Assembly (NCBI GenBank): GCA_904420255.1
Contig: CAJFUT010000244.1
Coordinates: forward strand, 1-9,921
Source of the DNA: an uncultured Angelakisella sp.
GTDB lineage: Bacteria; Bacillota; Clostridia; Oscillospirales; Ruminococcaceae
DNA length: 9,921 bases
Reading direction: 5' to 3'
Below are positions 1 to 9,921 of the stretch, piece by piece. How positions within the stretch are numbered: the first letter of the stretch is position 1; every line of letters begins with the position of its first letter. Below the pieces are notes generated by a model, which saw only the letters and a list, made by a program, of their open reading frames with translations, had not been told where the DNA came from and ran no database searches. Made by a program: the position numbers and the translations under genes.

Positions 1-596
<596 letters not shown>

Positions 597-597
<1 letters not shown>

Positions 598-604
598 GGA
601 GGGG
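597..604 (+). promoter_or_regulatory. Ribosome binding site fixing the TTG start of rpoC
   Basis: The sequence AGGAGGGG starts on the last base of the rpoB stop codon and ends seven bases before TTG at 612. This strong Shine-Dalgarno at ideal spacing supports the TTG as the true rpoC start. The resulting N-terminus, [17 protein letters not shown], is the normal start of Firmicute beta-prime. Confidence 0.85.
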
Positions 605-611
605 CTGCATT

Positions 612-4232
<3,621 letters not shown>

Positions 4233-4242
4233 TTTTCCAGGG

Positions 4243-4290
4243 GCGGGCGGGGCCGGAGAGGGGCGGGAAACCCCTTCCGGCCCCCTCCGC
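4243..4290 (+). terminator. Very stable GC-rich hairpin after rpoC (candidate terminator or processing site)
   Basis: Ten bases after the rpoC stop, GGGGCCGGA (4249-4257) plus AGGGG (4259-4263) pair with CCCCT (4271-4275) plus TCCGGCCCC (4276-4284). This gives 14 base pairs with one bulged G and a seven-base loop. Across a C-C mismatch the stem can extend by five more pairs, 4243-4247 with 4286-4290. No T-tract follows; the 3' flank is C-rich (CGCCTTCCCCC). It therefore lacks half of the canonical intrinsic terminator. It could be a weak terminator, a pause, a 3'-end protecting structure, or an RNase processing site that lowers rpoBC transcript relative to the downstream genes. The hairpin is plain in the sequence; its function is inferred. 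Confidence 0.55.
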
Positions 4291-4375
4291 GCCTTCCCCC
4301 GGGCGGATGGAGCGGAAAAATCGGCACCATCCCCAAATTTTACCCGAATTTTGGCGCAGGATGCCCAAGATTTGC

Positions 4376-4405
4376 TTGACAAGCCCAATGCCCCTTTGGT
4401 ACAAT
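4376..4405 (+). promoter_or_regulatory. Strong sigma-A promoter for rpsL-rpsG-fusA(-tuf)
   Basis: A perfect -35 hexamer TTGACA (4376-4381) is followed after 18 bases by TACAAT (4400-4405), preceded by TGG, an extended -10 element. Transcription would start near 4411-4413. The region upstream of the -35 includes A/T-rich blocks around 4334-4351 within otherwise GC-rich DNA. The position, about 110 bases before rpsL, and the match to the housekeeping consensus make this the likely main promoter of the ribosomal protein and elongation factor genes, separate from rpoBC transcription. Confidence 0.85.
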
Positions 4406-4411
4406 ACTAAA

Positions 4412-4517
4412 TTGGTGGCGGCAGGCCGCTTTTTGGCGTTCTGCCCCGAAAAGTTACGGCCCAACCGGCGCCCAGGCGCCGTTTGAGGATAGAAATTTTT
4501 TATAGAGGAGGTGCAAT
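4412..4517 (+). promoter_or_regulatory. rpsL mRNA 5' leader with two small hairpins
   Basis: This is the predicted untranslated leader of about 106 nt between the promoter and the rpsL ATG. A short hairpin, GCGG (4418-4421) with CCGC (4426-4429), is followed directly by five T residues (4430-4434). An alternative pairing of GGCAG (4420-4424) with CTGCC (4441-4445) would exclude it. A second hairpin, CGGCGC (4466-4471) with GCGCCG (4476-4481) around a CCAG loop, precedes an A/T-rich stretch and the ribosome binding site GAGGAGGTG (4505-4513). No known ribosomal-protein leader family was recognised. Regulatory function is a possibility only; the structures may simply stabilise the 5' end. Confidence 0.45.
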
Positions 4518-4946
4518 ATGCCAACCTTTAACCAGCTTGTCCGCAAGGGAAGAGAAACCGTTGAGAAGAAATCGACCGCTCCCGCGCTGCTGAAGGGATG
4601 GAACTCCAAGAAGCGCGTGGCCATCGATCAGAATTCTCCTCAAAAGAGAGGTGTGTGTACTGCCATCAGAACATCCACCCCCAAGAAGCCCAACTCCGCT
4701 CTCCGTAAGGTGGCGAGGGTCCGGCTCTCCAACGGCATCGAGGCCACCAGCTACATCCCCGGCGTCGGCCACAACCTGCAGGAGCACAGCGTGGTGCTGA
4801 TCCGCGGCGGCCGTGTCAAGGACCTGCCCGGTGTCCGTTACCACATCATCCGCGGCACTCTGGACGCCCAGGGCGTTGCCAAGAGGATGCAGGCCCGCTC
4901 CAAGTACGGCGCCAAGCGTCCGAAAAAAGCTGGTGCCGCAAAGTAA
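4518..4946 (+). CDS. rpsL: 30S ribosomal protein S12
   Basis: S12 sits at the decoding centre of the 30S subunit and influences accuracy and tRNA selection. At 142 residues it is of the longer Gram-positive form, with an insertion (roughly residues 26-41, [16 protein letters not shown]) before the conserved QKRGVC that E. coli lacks. Conserved decoding-site motifs are [11 protein letters not shown] (54-64) and [13 protein letters not shown] (97-109). Lys56 and Lys101 correspond to the two lysines whose replacement gives streptomycin resistance elsewhere, and both are wild type here. Asp102 is the residue that RimO methylthiolates in many bacteria. The ATG start has GAGGAGGTG a few bases upstream and gives the standard N-terminus [12 protein letters not shown]. 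It is the first gene after the 4376 promoter. Codon use is slightly more AGA/CGT-rich than in rpoC, as expected for a highly expressed gene. Confidence 0.99.
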   Translation: MPTFNQLVRKGRETVEKKSTAPALLKGWNSKKRVAIDQNSPQKRGVCTAIRTSTPKKPNSALRKVARVRLSNGIEATSYIPGVGHNLQEHSVVLIRGGRVKDLPGVRYHIIRGTLDAQGVAKRMQARSKYGAKRPKKAGAAK

Positions 4947-4974
4947 GAAACCCCAGGAGATTTGAATAAAATCT

Positions 4975-5019
4975 GCCGAATCAGGCAGGTTATCCATATG
5001 GATATCCCTCTGATTTGGC
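4975..5019 (+). promoter_or_regulatory. Extended hairpin in the rpsL-rpsG gap, candidate S7 feedback site
   Basis: The 137-base gap contains a long imperfect hairpin. Basal strands GCCGAATCAG (4975-4984) and CTGATTTGGC (5010-5019) give ten pairs including one G-U. An asymmetric 3-by-2 internal loop follows, then GG/CC, a T-T mismatch, and TATCC (4991-4995) with GGATA (5000-5004) around an ATAT loop. A local alternative, ATCTGCC (4971-4977) with GGCAGGT (4984-4990), would disrupt it. In E. coli the S12-S7 intercistronic region binds S7 to regulate translation of S7 and downstream genes, so the location is suggestive. No T-tract follows immediately, so it is unlikely to be a terminator. S7 binding is inference. 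Confidence 0.5.
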
Positions 5020-5068
5020 CGGCGGGAGTTTTGTGCTTTCGAGTACCGATGAATTCATTCTGAATATG

Positions 5069-5076
5069 AAGGAGGG
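5069..5076 (+). promoter_or_regulatory. Ribosome binding site fixing the GTG start of rpsG
   Basis: AAGGAGGG ends seven bases before GTG at 5084. The reading frame is open further upstream (to a TTG at 5015 and an ATG at 5066), but only the GTG has a strong Shine-Dalgarno at proper spacing and gives the family-standard N-terminus [16 protein letters not shown]. Confidence 0.85.
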
Positions 5077-5083
5077 AAGCGAA

Positions 5084-5554
5084 GTGCCAAGAAGAGGTAA
5101 TATCGCAAAACGAGATGTATTGCCGGACCCCCTGTACAATTCCAAGCTGGTGACCCGCCTTGTCAACAGCGTCATGCTGGACGGCAAGAAGGGCGTGGCC
5201 CAGAAGATCGTGTACGGGGCCTTTGACATCGTCCGGGAAAAGACCGGCAAGGAGCCCCTGGAAGCCTTTGAGCAGGCCATGGAGAACATCATGCCTGTTC
5301 TGGAGGTGAAGGCCCGCCGCGTGGGCGGCGCCACCTACCAGGTGCCCATGGAGGTGCGTCCCGAGCGGCGCCAGACCCTGGGGCTGCGGTGGCTCACCAC
5401 CTATTCCAGGAGCCGTTCCGAAAAGACCATGAAGGAGCGCCTGGCCGGCGAGATCTGCGACGCGCTGAACAACCAGGGCGGCGCCTGCAAGAAGCGGGAC
5501 GACACCCACAAGATGGCCGAGGCCAACAAGGCGTTCGCTCACTACAGATACTAA
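5084..5554 (+). CDS. rpsG: 30S ribosomal protein S7
   Basis: S7 is a primary binding protein that nucleates assembly of the 3' major domain (head) of 16S rRNA and contacts E-site tRNA. Starting at GTG 5084 the protein is 156 residues, the usual bacterial length. The sequence shows the conserved N-terminus [20 protein letters not shown], the YGAFDIV helix, [21 protein letters not shown] (the beta-hairpin that contacts rRNA and tRNA), [17 protein letters not shown], and the C-terminal [20 protein letters not shown]. Earlier in-frame starts would add a 23-residue or shorter extension with no family resemblance and are not preferred. It lies between rpsL and fusA in the usual order. The unusually structured upstream gap may mediate feedback control by S7 itself. 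Confidence 0.98.
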   Translation: MPRRGNIAKRDVLPDPLYNSKLVTRLVNSVMLDGKKGVAQKIVYGAFDIVREKTGKEPLEAFEQAMENIMPVLEVKARRVGGATYQVPMEVRPERRQTLGLRWLTTYSRSRSEKTMKERLAGEICDALNNQGGACKKRDDTHKMAEANKAFAHYRY

Positions 5555-5573
5555 GTTTATGGGAATCCCCAAA

Positions 5574-5586
5574 GCCTCCCGGAGGC
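5574..5586 (+). repeat. Small hairpin between rpsG and fusA
   Basis: GCCTC (5574-5578) pairs with GAGGC (5582-5586) around a three-base loop within the 64-base gap. There is no T-tract, so it does not resemble a terminator. It may be incidental in GC-rich DNA. Confidence 0.3.
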
Positions 5587-5618
5587 CAGCGGGGGGTAAT
5601 TCAGGTTAGGAGGGCATT

Positions 5619-7742
5619 ATGCCAAGAGAAGTATCTCTGGAGATGACCCGGAACATCGGCATCATGGCGCATATCGATGCGGGGAAGACCACCACCACCG
5701 AGCGGATCCTGTTCTACACGGGCAAGACCCACAAGATTGGTGAGACCCACGACGGTACCGCCCAGATGGACTGGATGGCCCAGGAGCAGGAGAGAGGCAT
5801 CACCATCACTTCTGCGGCCACCACCTGCTTCTGGAGTCACTCCGAGTATCAAAAGGATCCCGCGCTGGCGAAGAAGTACCGCCACCGGATCAACATTATC
5901 GACACCCCGGGACACGTGGACTTCACCGTGGAGGTGGAGCGCTCCCTGCGGGTGCTGGACGGTTCCGTCACCGTCATGTGCGCCAAGGGCGGCGTGGAGC
6001 CCCAGTCGGAAACCGTCTGGCGCCAGGCGGACCGCTACCATGTTCCCCGGATGATCTATGTCAACAAAATGGACATCATGGGGGCGGATTTCTACAATGT
6101 GCTGAAGATGGTCCATGACCGCCTCAAGTGCAACGCCGTTCCCATCCAGCTCCCCATCGGCGCGGAGGAAACCTTCCGGGGAATCATCGACCTGGTGAAG
6201 ATGAAGGCGGAGGTCTATTACGACGACCTGGGTGTGGACGTCCGGGAGGAGCCCATTCCCGAGGACATGGTGGACCTGGCCGAGGAATACCGGGGCAAGC
6301 TCCTGGAGGCCGTGGCCGAGCAGGACGAGGAGCTGATGGAGAAGTACCTGGAGGGCGAGGAGCTGGATGCCGCCGACATCAAGCGGGTCATCCGGGCCGC
6401 CACCATCCAGAACAAGATGGTCCCCGTCACCTGCGGCACCTCCTACAAGAACAAGGGTGTGCAGAACCTGCTGGACGCCATCGTGGACTATATGCCCGCC
6501 CCCACCGACATCGCCGCCATCAAGGGTGTCAACCCTGAAACCGGCGAGGAGGAGGAGCGGCCTTCCAGCGACGACGCCCCCTTTGCCGCCCTGGCCTTTA
6601 AGATCATGACCGACCCCTTTGTGGGGAAGCTGGGCTTCTTCCGGGTCTATTCCGGCACCCTCACCGCCGGCTCCACCGTCTACAATCCCGATAAGGATGT
6701 GGATGAGCGGATCGGCCGCATCCTCATGATGCACGCCAACAACCGCACCGATATCCCCCAGGTCTACGCCGGGGATATCGCCGCCGCCGTGGGCCTCAAG
6801 AACACCACCACCGGCGACACCCTCTGCGACGAGAAGGCCCCCATCATGCTGGAGTCCATGGAGTTCCCCGACCCCGTCATCCGGGTGGCCATTGAGCCCA
6901 AGACCAAGGCAGGCCAGGAGAAGATGGGCATCGCCCTGGCGAAGCTGGCCGAGGAGGACCCCACCTTCAAGACCTACACCGATGAGGAAACCGGGCAGAC
7001 CATCATCGCCGGCATGGGCGAGCTGCATCTGGAGATCATCGTGGACCGCCTGCTGCGGGAGTTCAAGGTGGAGGCCAATGTGGGCAAGCCCCAGGTGGCC
7101 TACAAGGAAACCGTCCGCAAGATGGCCGACGTGGATATGAAATATGCCCGGCAGTCCGGCGGTAAAGGCCAGTACGGCCACGTCAAGATCAAGCTGGAGC
7201 CCAATGAGAGCGGCAAGGGCTACGAGTTCATCAATGCCGTGGTGGGCGGCGCCATCCCCAAGGAATACATCCCTGCGGTGGACGCCGGTATCCGCGGCGC
7301 CATGCAGAGCGGCGTCCTGGCGGGCTACCCGGTGGTGGACTGCAAGGTTACCCTCTACGACGGCTCCTACCACGAGGTGGACTCCTCCGAAATGGCCTTT
7401 AAGATCGCCGGCTCCATGGCCTTCAAGGAAGCCATGAAGAAGGCGGATCCGGTCATCCTGGAGCCCATTATGAAGGTGGCGGTCATCGTCCCCGACGAGT
7501 ACATGGGCGACGTCATCGGCGACCTGAATTCCCGCCGCGGCCAGATCCAGGGCATGGAGGCCCGCTCCGGGACCCAGCAGATCAACGCTTTTGTTCCCCT
7601 CTCCGAGATGTTCGGCTACGCTACCGATATGCGGTCCAAGACCCAGGGACGCGGCCAGTACACCATGGAGCCCAGCCATTACATCGAGGTGCCCAAGAGC
7701 ATCGCGGAGAAGATTATGGCCACCCGGGGCAAGAGTGAATAA
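5619..7742 (+). CDS. fusA: Elongation factor G (translocase GTPase)
   Basis: EF-G drives translocation of tRNA and mRNA on the ribosome and, with RRF, ribosome recycling. The product is 707 residues against about 692-704 in well-known homologues. Domain I (about 1-295) has G1 AHIDAGKT (17-24), the switch I segment [13 protein letters not shown]3 DTPGH (95-99), G4 NKMD (149-152) and G5 CGTS (272-275). Domain II contains [20 protein letters not shown]. Domain III has [27 protein letters not shown] in segments. Domain IV has [11 protein letters not shown] and the tip loop [10 protein letters not shown] with His585. Domain V has [17 protein letters not shown] and [10 protein letters not shown]. 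All GTPase residues are present, so this is canonical EF-G rather than a tetracycline-protection paralogue. Residues 73-90 form a longer loop than in E. coli, just before G3. AGGAGGG at 5608-5614 supports the ATG start. Confidence 0.98.
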   Translation: MPREVSLEMTRNIGIMAHIDAGKTTTTERILFYTGKTHKIGETHDGTAQMDWMAQEQERGITITSAATTCFWSHSEYQKDPALAKKYRHRINIIDTPGHVDFTVEVERSLRVLDGSVTVMCAKGGVEPQSETVWRQADRYHVPRMIYVNKMDIMGADFYNVLKMVHDRLKCNAVPIQLPIGAEETFRGIIDLVKMKAEVYYDDLGVDVREEPIPEDMVDLAEEYRGKLLEAVAEQDEELMEKYLEGEELDAADIKRVIRAATIQNKMVPVTCGTSYKNKGVQNLLDAIVDYMPAPTDIAAIKGVNPETGEEEERPSSDDAPFAALAFKIMTDPFVGKLGFFRVYSGTLTAGSTVYNPDKDVDERIGRILMMHANNRTDIPQVYAGDIAAAVGLKNTTTGDTLCDEKAPIMLESMEFPDPVIRVAIEPKTKAGQEKMGIALAKLAEEDPTFKTYTDEETGQTIIAGMGELHLEIIVDRLLREFKVEANVGKPQVAYKETVRKMADVDMKYARQSGGKGQYGHVKIKLEPNESGKGYEFINAVVGGAIPKEYIPAVDAGIRGAMQSGVLAGYPVVDCKVTLYDGSYHEVDSSEMAFKIAGSMAFKEAMKKADPVILEPIMKVAVIVPDEYMGDVIGDLNSRRGQIQGMEARSGTQQINAFVPLSEMFGYATDMRSKTQGRGQYTMEPSHYIEVPKSIAEKIMATRGKSE

Positions 7743-7759
7743 CCAGCGTAACTTTTCCC

Positions 7760-7788
7760 TTGCATTTTGCAGAGGAACTTGCTAAAAT
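7760..7788 (+). promoter_or_regulatory. Promoter for tuf
   Basis: TTGCAT (7760-7765) and TAAAAT (7783-7788) are separated by 17 bases, with TGC before the -10 hexamer (extended -10). The predicted start is near 7795, leaving a leader of about 55 nt with the ribosome binding site GGGAGG at 7836-7841. The stretch is notably A/T-rich compared with the flanking genes. It would let tuf be transcribed independently of, and in addition to, readthrough from fusA, consistent with EF-Tu usually being needed in excess over EF-G. Confidence 0.75.
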
Positions 7789-7850
7789 ACCATTGAACCA
7801 CAGCCAGACGGAACGTGAAACATCCTATATGAAAAGGGAGGAAAAGAACC

Positions 7851-9053
7851 ATGGCGAAAGCGAAATTTGAAAGAACCAAACCCCATGTAAACATCGGCAC
7901 CATCGGCCACGTGGACCACGGCAAGACCACCCTGACCGCCGCCATCACCAAGGTGCTGGCCCTGGAGGGCAAGGCTCAGTACGAAGCCTATGACATGATC
8001 GATAAGGCCCCCGAGGAGCGGGAGCGCGGCATCACCATCAACACCGCCCACGTAGAGTACGAGACCGCCAACCGGCATTATGCCCATGTGGACTGCCCCG
8101 GGCACGCCGACTATGTGAAGAACATGATCACCGGCGCTGCTCAGATGGACGGCGCCATCCTGGTGGTTTCCGCCGCCGACGGCCCCATGCCCCAGACCCG
8201 TGAGCACATCCTCCTGGCCCGCCAGGTGGGCGTGCCCTACATCGTGGTGTTCATGAACAAGTGCGACCAGGTGGACGATCCCGAGCTGCTGGAGCTGGTG
8301 GAGATGGAGATCCGTGACCTCCTCTCCAGCTATGACTTCCCCGGCGACGAGACCCCCATCATCAAGGGCTCCGCCCTCCAGGTCCTGGAGAGCAACAGCC
8401 AGGATCCCAACGCCCCCGAGTACAAGTGCATCCACGAGCTGATGGAGGCTGTGGATACCTATATCCCCACCCCCGAGCGGAAGGCCGACCTGCCCTTCCT
8501 GATGCCTGTTGAGGACGTCTTCACCATCACCGGCCGCGGCACCGTGGCCACCGGCAGAGTGGAGCGCGGCCAGGTCAAGACCGGCGACGAGGTGGAGATC
8601 ATCGGCCTCACCGAGGAGCGCCGTAAGACCGTTGTTACCGGCGTTGAGATGTTCCGCAAGACCCTGGACTACGCTGAGGCCGGCGACAACATCGGCGCCC
8701 TGCTCCGCGGCATCCAGAGGAACGAGATCGAGAGAGGCCAGGTCCTCTGCAAGCCCGGCACCATCCATCCCCACACCAAGTTCCGGGCCCAGGTCTACGT
8801 CCTGAAGCAGTCTGAGGGCGGCCGTCACACCCCCTTCTTCAACAACTATCGTCCTCAGTTCTATTTCCGCACCACCGACGTTACCGGCGTCATCACCCTG
8901 CCCGAGGGCACCGAGATGTGTATGCCCGGCGACAACGTCGAGATGGACGTTGAGCTGATCACCCCCATCGCCATCGAGGAAGGCCTCCGTCTGGCTATCC
9001 GCGAGGGCGGCCGTACCGTTGGTTCCGGCGTTGTCATCAAGATCAACTCCTGA
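7851..9053 (+). CDS. tuf: Elongation factor Tu
   Basis: EF-Tu delivers aminoacyl-tRNA to the ribosomal A site as a GTP complex. The protein is 400 residues, a few longer than E. coli (394) and B. subtilis (396). Domain 1 carries G1 GHVDHGKT (19-26), switch [15 protein letters not shown] with Thr62, G3 DCPGH (81-85) with the catalytic His85, G4 NKCD (136-139) and G5 SAL (174-176). Domains 2 and 3 show [53 protein letters not shown] and the C-terminal [12 protein letters not shown]. Gln125 and Ala382, at positions linked to elfamycin resistance when changed, are the normal residues. A slightly enlarged loop (about residues 180-193) follows G5. The ATG at 7851 has GGGAGG upstream and its own promoter. 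It is the last gene of the cluster; a strong terminator follows 22 bases after the stop, and no rpsJ or S10-operon gene follows. Confidence 0.99.
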   Translation: MAKAKFERTKPHVNIGTIGHVDHGKTTLTAAITKVLALEGKAQYEAYDMIDKAPEERERGITINTAHVEYETANRHYAHVDCPGHADYVKNMITGAAQMDGAILVVSAADGPMPQTREHILLARQVGVPYIVVFMNKCDQVDDPELLELVEMEIRDLLSSYDFPGDETPIIKGSALQVLESNSQDPNAPEYKCIHELMEAVDTYIPTPERKADLPFLMPVEDVFTITGRGTVATGRVERGQVKTGDEVEIIGLTEERRKTVVTGVEMFRKTLDYAEAGDNIGALLRGIQRNEIERGQVLCKPGTIHPHTKFRAQVYVLKQSEGGRHTPFFNNYRPQFYFRTTDVTGVITLPEGTEMCMPGDNVEMDVELITPIAIEEGLRLAIREGGRTVGSGVVIKINS

Positions 9054-9075
9054 GCCCCCGGCACAGTGAAAGAGT

Positions 9076-9107
9076 AAAAAGGGCGCCGTATCCGCGGCGC
9101 CCTTTTT
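9076..9107 (+). terminator. Intrinsic terminator after tuf
   Basis: GGGCGCCG (9081-9088) pairs perfectly with CGGCGCCC (9095-9102) around a six-base loop and is followed by TTTTT (9103-9107). Five A residues before the stem extend the pairing to 13 and would allow termination on the other strand too. This ends the str cluster and isolates it from the sigma-factor operon. Confidence 0.95.
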
Positions 9108-9113
9108 CCATAA

Positions 9114-9148
9114 ATTTTCCCCTTCGGTGAAATATCCCGGGGGAAAAT
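9114..9148 (+). repeat. Inverted repeat upstream of the sigma factor gene
   Basis: ATTTTCCCC (9114-9122) and GGGGAAAAT (9140-9148) are perfect nine-base inverted arms separated by 17 bases. They overlap the spacer and flank of the candidate ECF promoter, ending just before its -10 element. They could be a binding site for a dimeric regulator or fortuitous. Most of the repeat lies upstream of the predicted transcription start, so it would act as DNA rather than RNA. Confidence 0.45.
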
Positions 9149-9154
9149 CCGTCT
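9128..9154 (+). promoter_or_regulatory. Candidate ECF-sigma autoregulatory promoter
   Basis: TGAAAT (9128-9133) and CGTCT (9150-9154) are separated by 16 bases, resembling the TGAAAC-N16-CGT(A/C) layout of Firmicute ECF sigma promoters such as those of SigW and SigV. It sits about 25 bases before the start codon of the sigma gene. ECF sigma factors commonly activate their own promoter, so autoregulation is plausible. The match is short and partly degenerate, so confidence is modest. Confidence 0.45.
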
Positions 9155-9179
9155 GTCAGGGTGAAAGGAGGCGAAGGGA

Positions 9180-9737
9180 ATGCTGGAGGATGCCGAAATC
9201 GTCCGGCTCTACTGGGAGCGGGACCAGGGGGCCATCGCCGAGACCCAGCGGAAGTACAGCCCCCTCTGCGGCAGCATCGCCATGAATATCCTCCGGAACC
9301 GGGAGGACAGCGAGGAATGCCTCAACGATACCTGGCACCGGGCCTGGAACACCATGCCGCCCCAGCGGCCGGCTTCCCTGGCGGCCTATCTGGGGCGGAT
9401 CGTCCGGAACCTGGCCCTGGACCTTTACCGGAAGCGCCGGGCGGCCAAGCGGTACGGCGGGGCGGAGCTGCTCCTGTCCGAGCTGGCGGAGTGCGTCCCT
9501 GCCCGGGAGGGCGGGGTGCTCTGCTCCGAGGAGGAGCTTTCCGGCGTCATCGACGGCTGGCTCCGGGGCCTTTCCCCCGGGGACCGGCGGCTGTTCCTGC
9601 GCCGCTATTGGTACGGGGAAGGGGTCGGGGAGCTGGCCCAAAGCCTGGGGGAGCGCCCGGGCCGCCTCTCCCTGCGGCTGTTCCGTCTCCGGGGGAAGCT
9701 CCGGGAGCATCTGGAAAAGGAGGGGATCGCCCTGTGA
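9180..9737 (+). CDS. ECF-type sigma-70 family RNA polymerase sigma factor
   Basis: This 185-residue protein has the two-domain build of extracytoplasmic-function sigma factors. Region 2 spans about residues 9-90, including DSEECLNDTWHRAWNTM (43-59), which corresponds to the core-binding 2.2 segment, and the basic -10-recognition end YLGRIVRNLALDLYRKRRAAKR (70-91). A variable linker follows (about 92-120). Region 4 spans about 121-178 with LSPGDRRLFLRRYWYGEGVGELAQSLGERPG leading into the recognition helix. The ATG is preceded by AAAGGAGG at 9164-9171. The gene follows the str-cluster terminator, so it is a separate unit, probably transcribed from the ECF-like promoter at 9128. Its last four bases overlap the next gene, the usual arrangement for a sigma factor and its membrane-bound anti-sigma. 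The inducing signal and regulon cannot be read from the sequence. The region 4 sequence is Arg/Gly-rich and somewhat divergent. Confidence 0.85.
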   Translation: MLEDAEIVRLYWERDQGAIAETQRKYSPLCGSIAMNILRNREDSEECLNDTWHRAWNTMPPQRPASLAAYLGRIVRNLALDLYRKRRAAKRYGGAELLLSELAECVPAREGGVLCSEEELSGVIDGWLRGLSPGDRRLFLRRYWYGEGVGELAQSLGERPGRLSLRLFRLRGKLREHLEKEGIAL

Positions 9738-9921
9738 AGCCGGAAGAAAAGCTGTACCGCGCCATCGGCGGGGTGGGGGAGGACCTGGTGGACCAGGCCC
9801 TTTCCCCCGGCAAAAAGAAGACCCTCTGGCGGCGTTGGGCCGCCTTGGCGGCGGCTCTGGCCCTGGTGGCGGGGGGGAGCCTTGCCCTGCTGCCCCGGTT
9901 CGGCGGAGGCTCCGCCGGGGG
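9734..9921 (+). CDS. Putative membrane-anchored anti-sigma factor, N-terminal part (truncated by window end)
   Basis: Translation from GTG at 9734, which overlaps the sigma gene stop (GTGA), gives at least 62 residues with no stop before the window ends. AAGGAGG at 9717-9723 is ten bases upstream. The visible protein starts with a short cytoplasmic segment, MKPEEKLYRAIGGVGEDLVD, followed by a basic patch KKKTLWRR (27-34) and a hydrophobic stretch WAALAAALALVAGGSLALL (35-53) fitting one membrane helix, then a Gly/Ser-rich start of an external part. The orientation predicted by the basic patch puts the short N-terminus inside and the rest outside. This layout and the translational coupling to an ECF sigma gene suggest an anti-sigma or signal-sensing partner. 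No zinc-finger anti-sigma motif is visible in the available part. No specific family can be named from 62 residues. Confidence 0.6.
   Translation, partial: MKPEEKLYRAIGGVGEDLVDQALSPGKKKTLWRRWAALAAALALVAGGSLALLPRFGGGSAG

Noticed and set aside
4991..5004. Perfect 14-base palindrome TATCCATATGGATA as a possible operator
   Set aside because: It is better explained as the upper stem and loop of the larger 4975-5019 RNA hairpin within a transcribed gap. There is no promoter motif nearby for a DNA-binding repressor to control.
5015..5083. N-terminal extension of rpsG from TTG 5015 or ATG 5066
   Set aside because: S7 normally begins MPRRG, which coincides with GTG 5084 and its Shine-Dalgarno at 5069-5076. 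The upstream part overlaps the 3' strand of the intercistronic hairpin and has no family similarity.
5619..7742. fusA as a tetracycline-resistance (TetM-like) ribosomal protection protein
   Set aside because: Its position in the str cluster, the AHIDAGKT and domain IV sequences and the overall similarity are those of canonical EF-G.

Overview
The window is a high-GC stretch of a bacterial chromosome carrying the str (beta/beta-prime plus streptomycin) cluster in the order rpoB (3' end), rpoC, rpsL, rpsG, fusA, tuf. All genes lie on the + strand. A small accessory operon follows, holding an ECF-type sigma factor and the start of a membrane protein that is probably its anti-sigma partner. The RpoB tail, the lack of a large insertion in RpoC, and the Gram-positive long-insert form of S12 point to Firmicutes. 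The high GC content and the ECF-sigma/short membrane protein pair suggest a high-GC gut clostridium of the Oscillospiraceae/Flavonifractor-Oscillibacter kind. That placement is inference from general resemblance, not from a search. Layout: 1-597 is the C-terminal 198 residues of RpoB. 612-4232 is complete rpoC with a TTG start, 14 bases after rpoB. 4233-4517 is a 285-base gap with no gene; it holds a very stable GC hairpin after rpoC, a near-consensus extended -10 promoter, and a roughly 106-nt rpsL leader with small hairpins. rpsL (4518-4946) and rpsG (5084-5554) are separated by 137 bases that contain a clear 45-nt hairpin. fusA (5619-7742) follows after 64 bases. tuf (7851-9053) follows after 108 bases containing its own promoter. 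A textbook intrinsic terminator (9076-9107) closes the cluster. A candidate ECF-type promoter and an inverted repeat then lead into the sigma factor gene (9180-9737), which overlaps the next gene (9734 onwards, cut by the window end) by four bases. The genes supply the catalytic core of RNA polymerase, two 30S decoding/assembly proteins and the two main elongation GTPases, so the window is dominated by growth-linked housekeeping functions. The promoters before rpsL and tuf allow the ribosomal and elongation-factor genes to be transcribed at higher levels than rpoBC. I see no RNA gene, CRISPR array, insertion sequence or phage gene, and no convincing undescribed system. The parts most worth a second look are the non-coding ones (rpoC-rpsL gap, rpsL-rpsG hairpin, sigma-gene upstream region) and the sigma/membrane-protein pair at the right edge.
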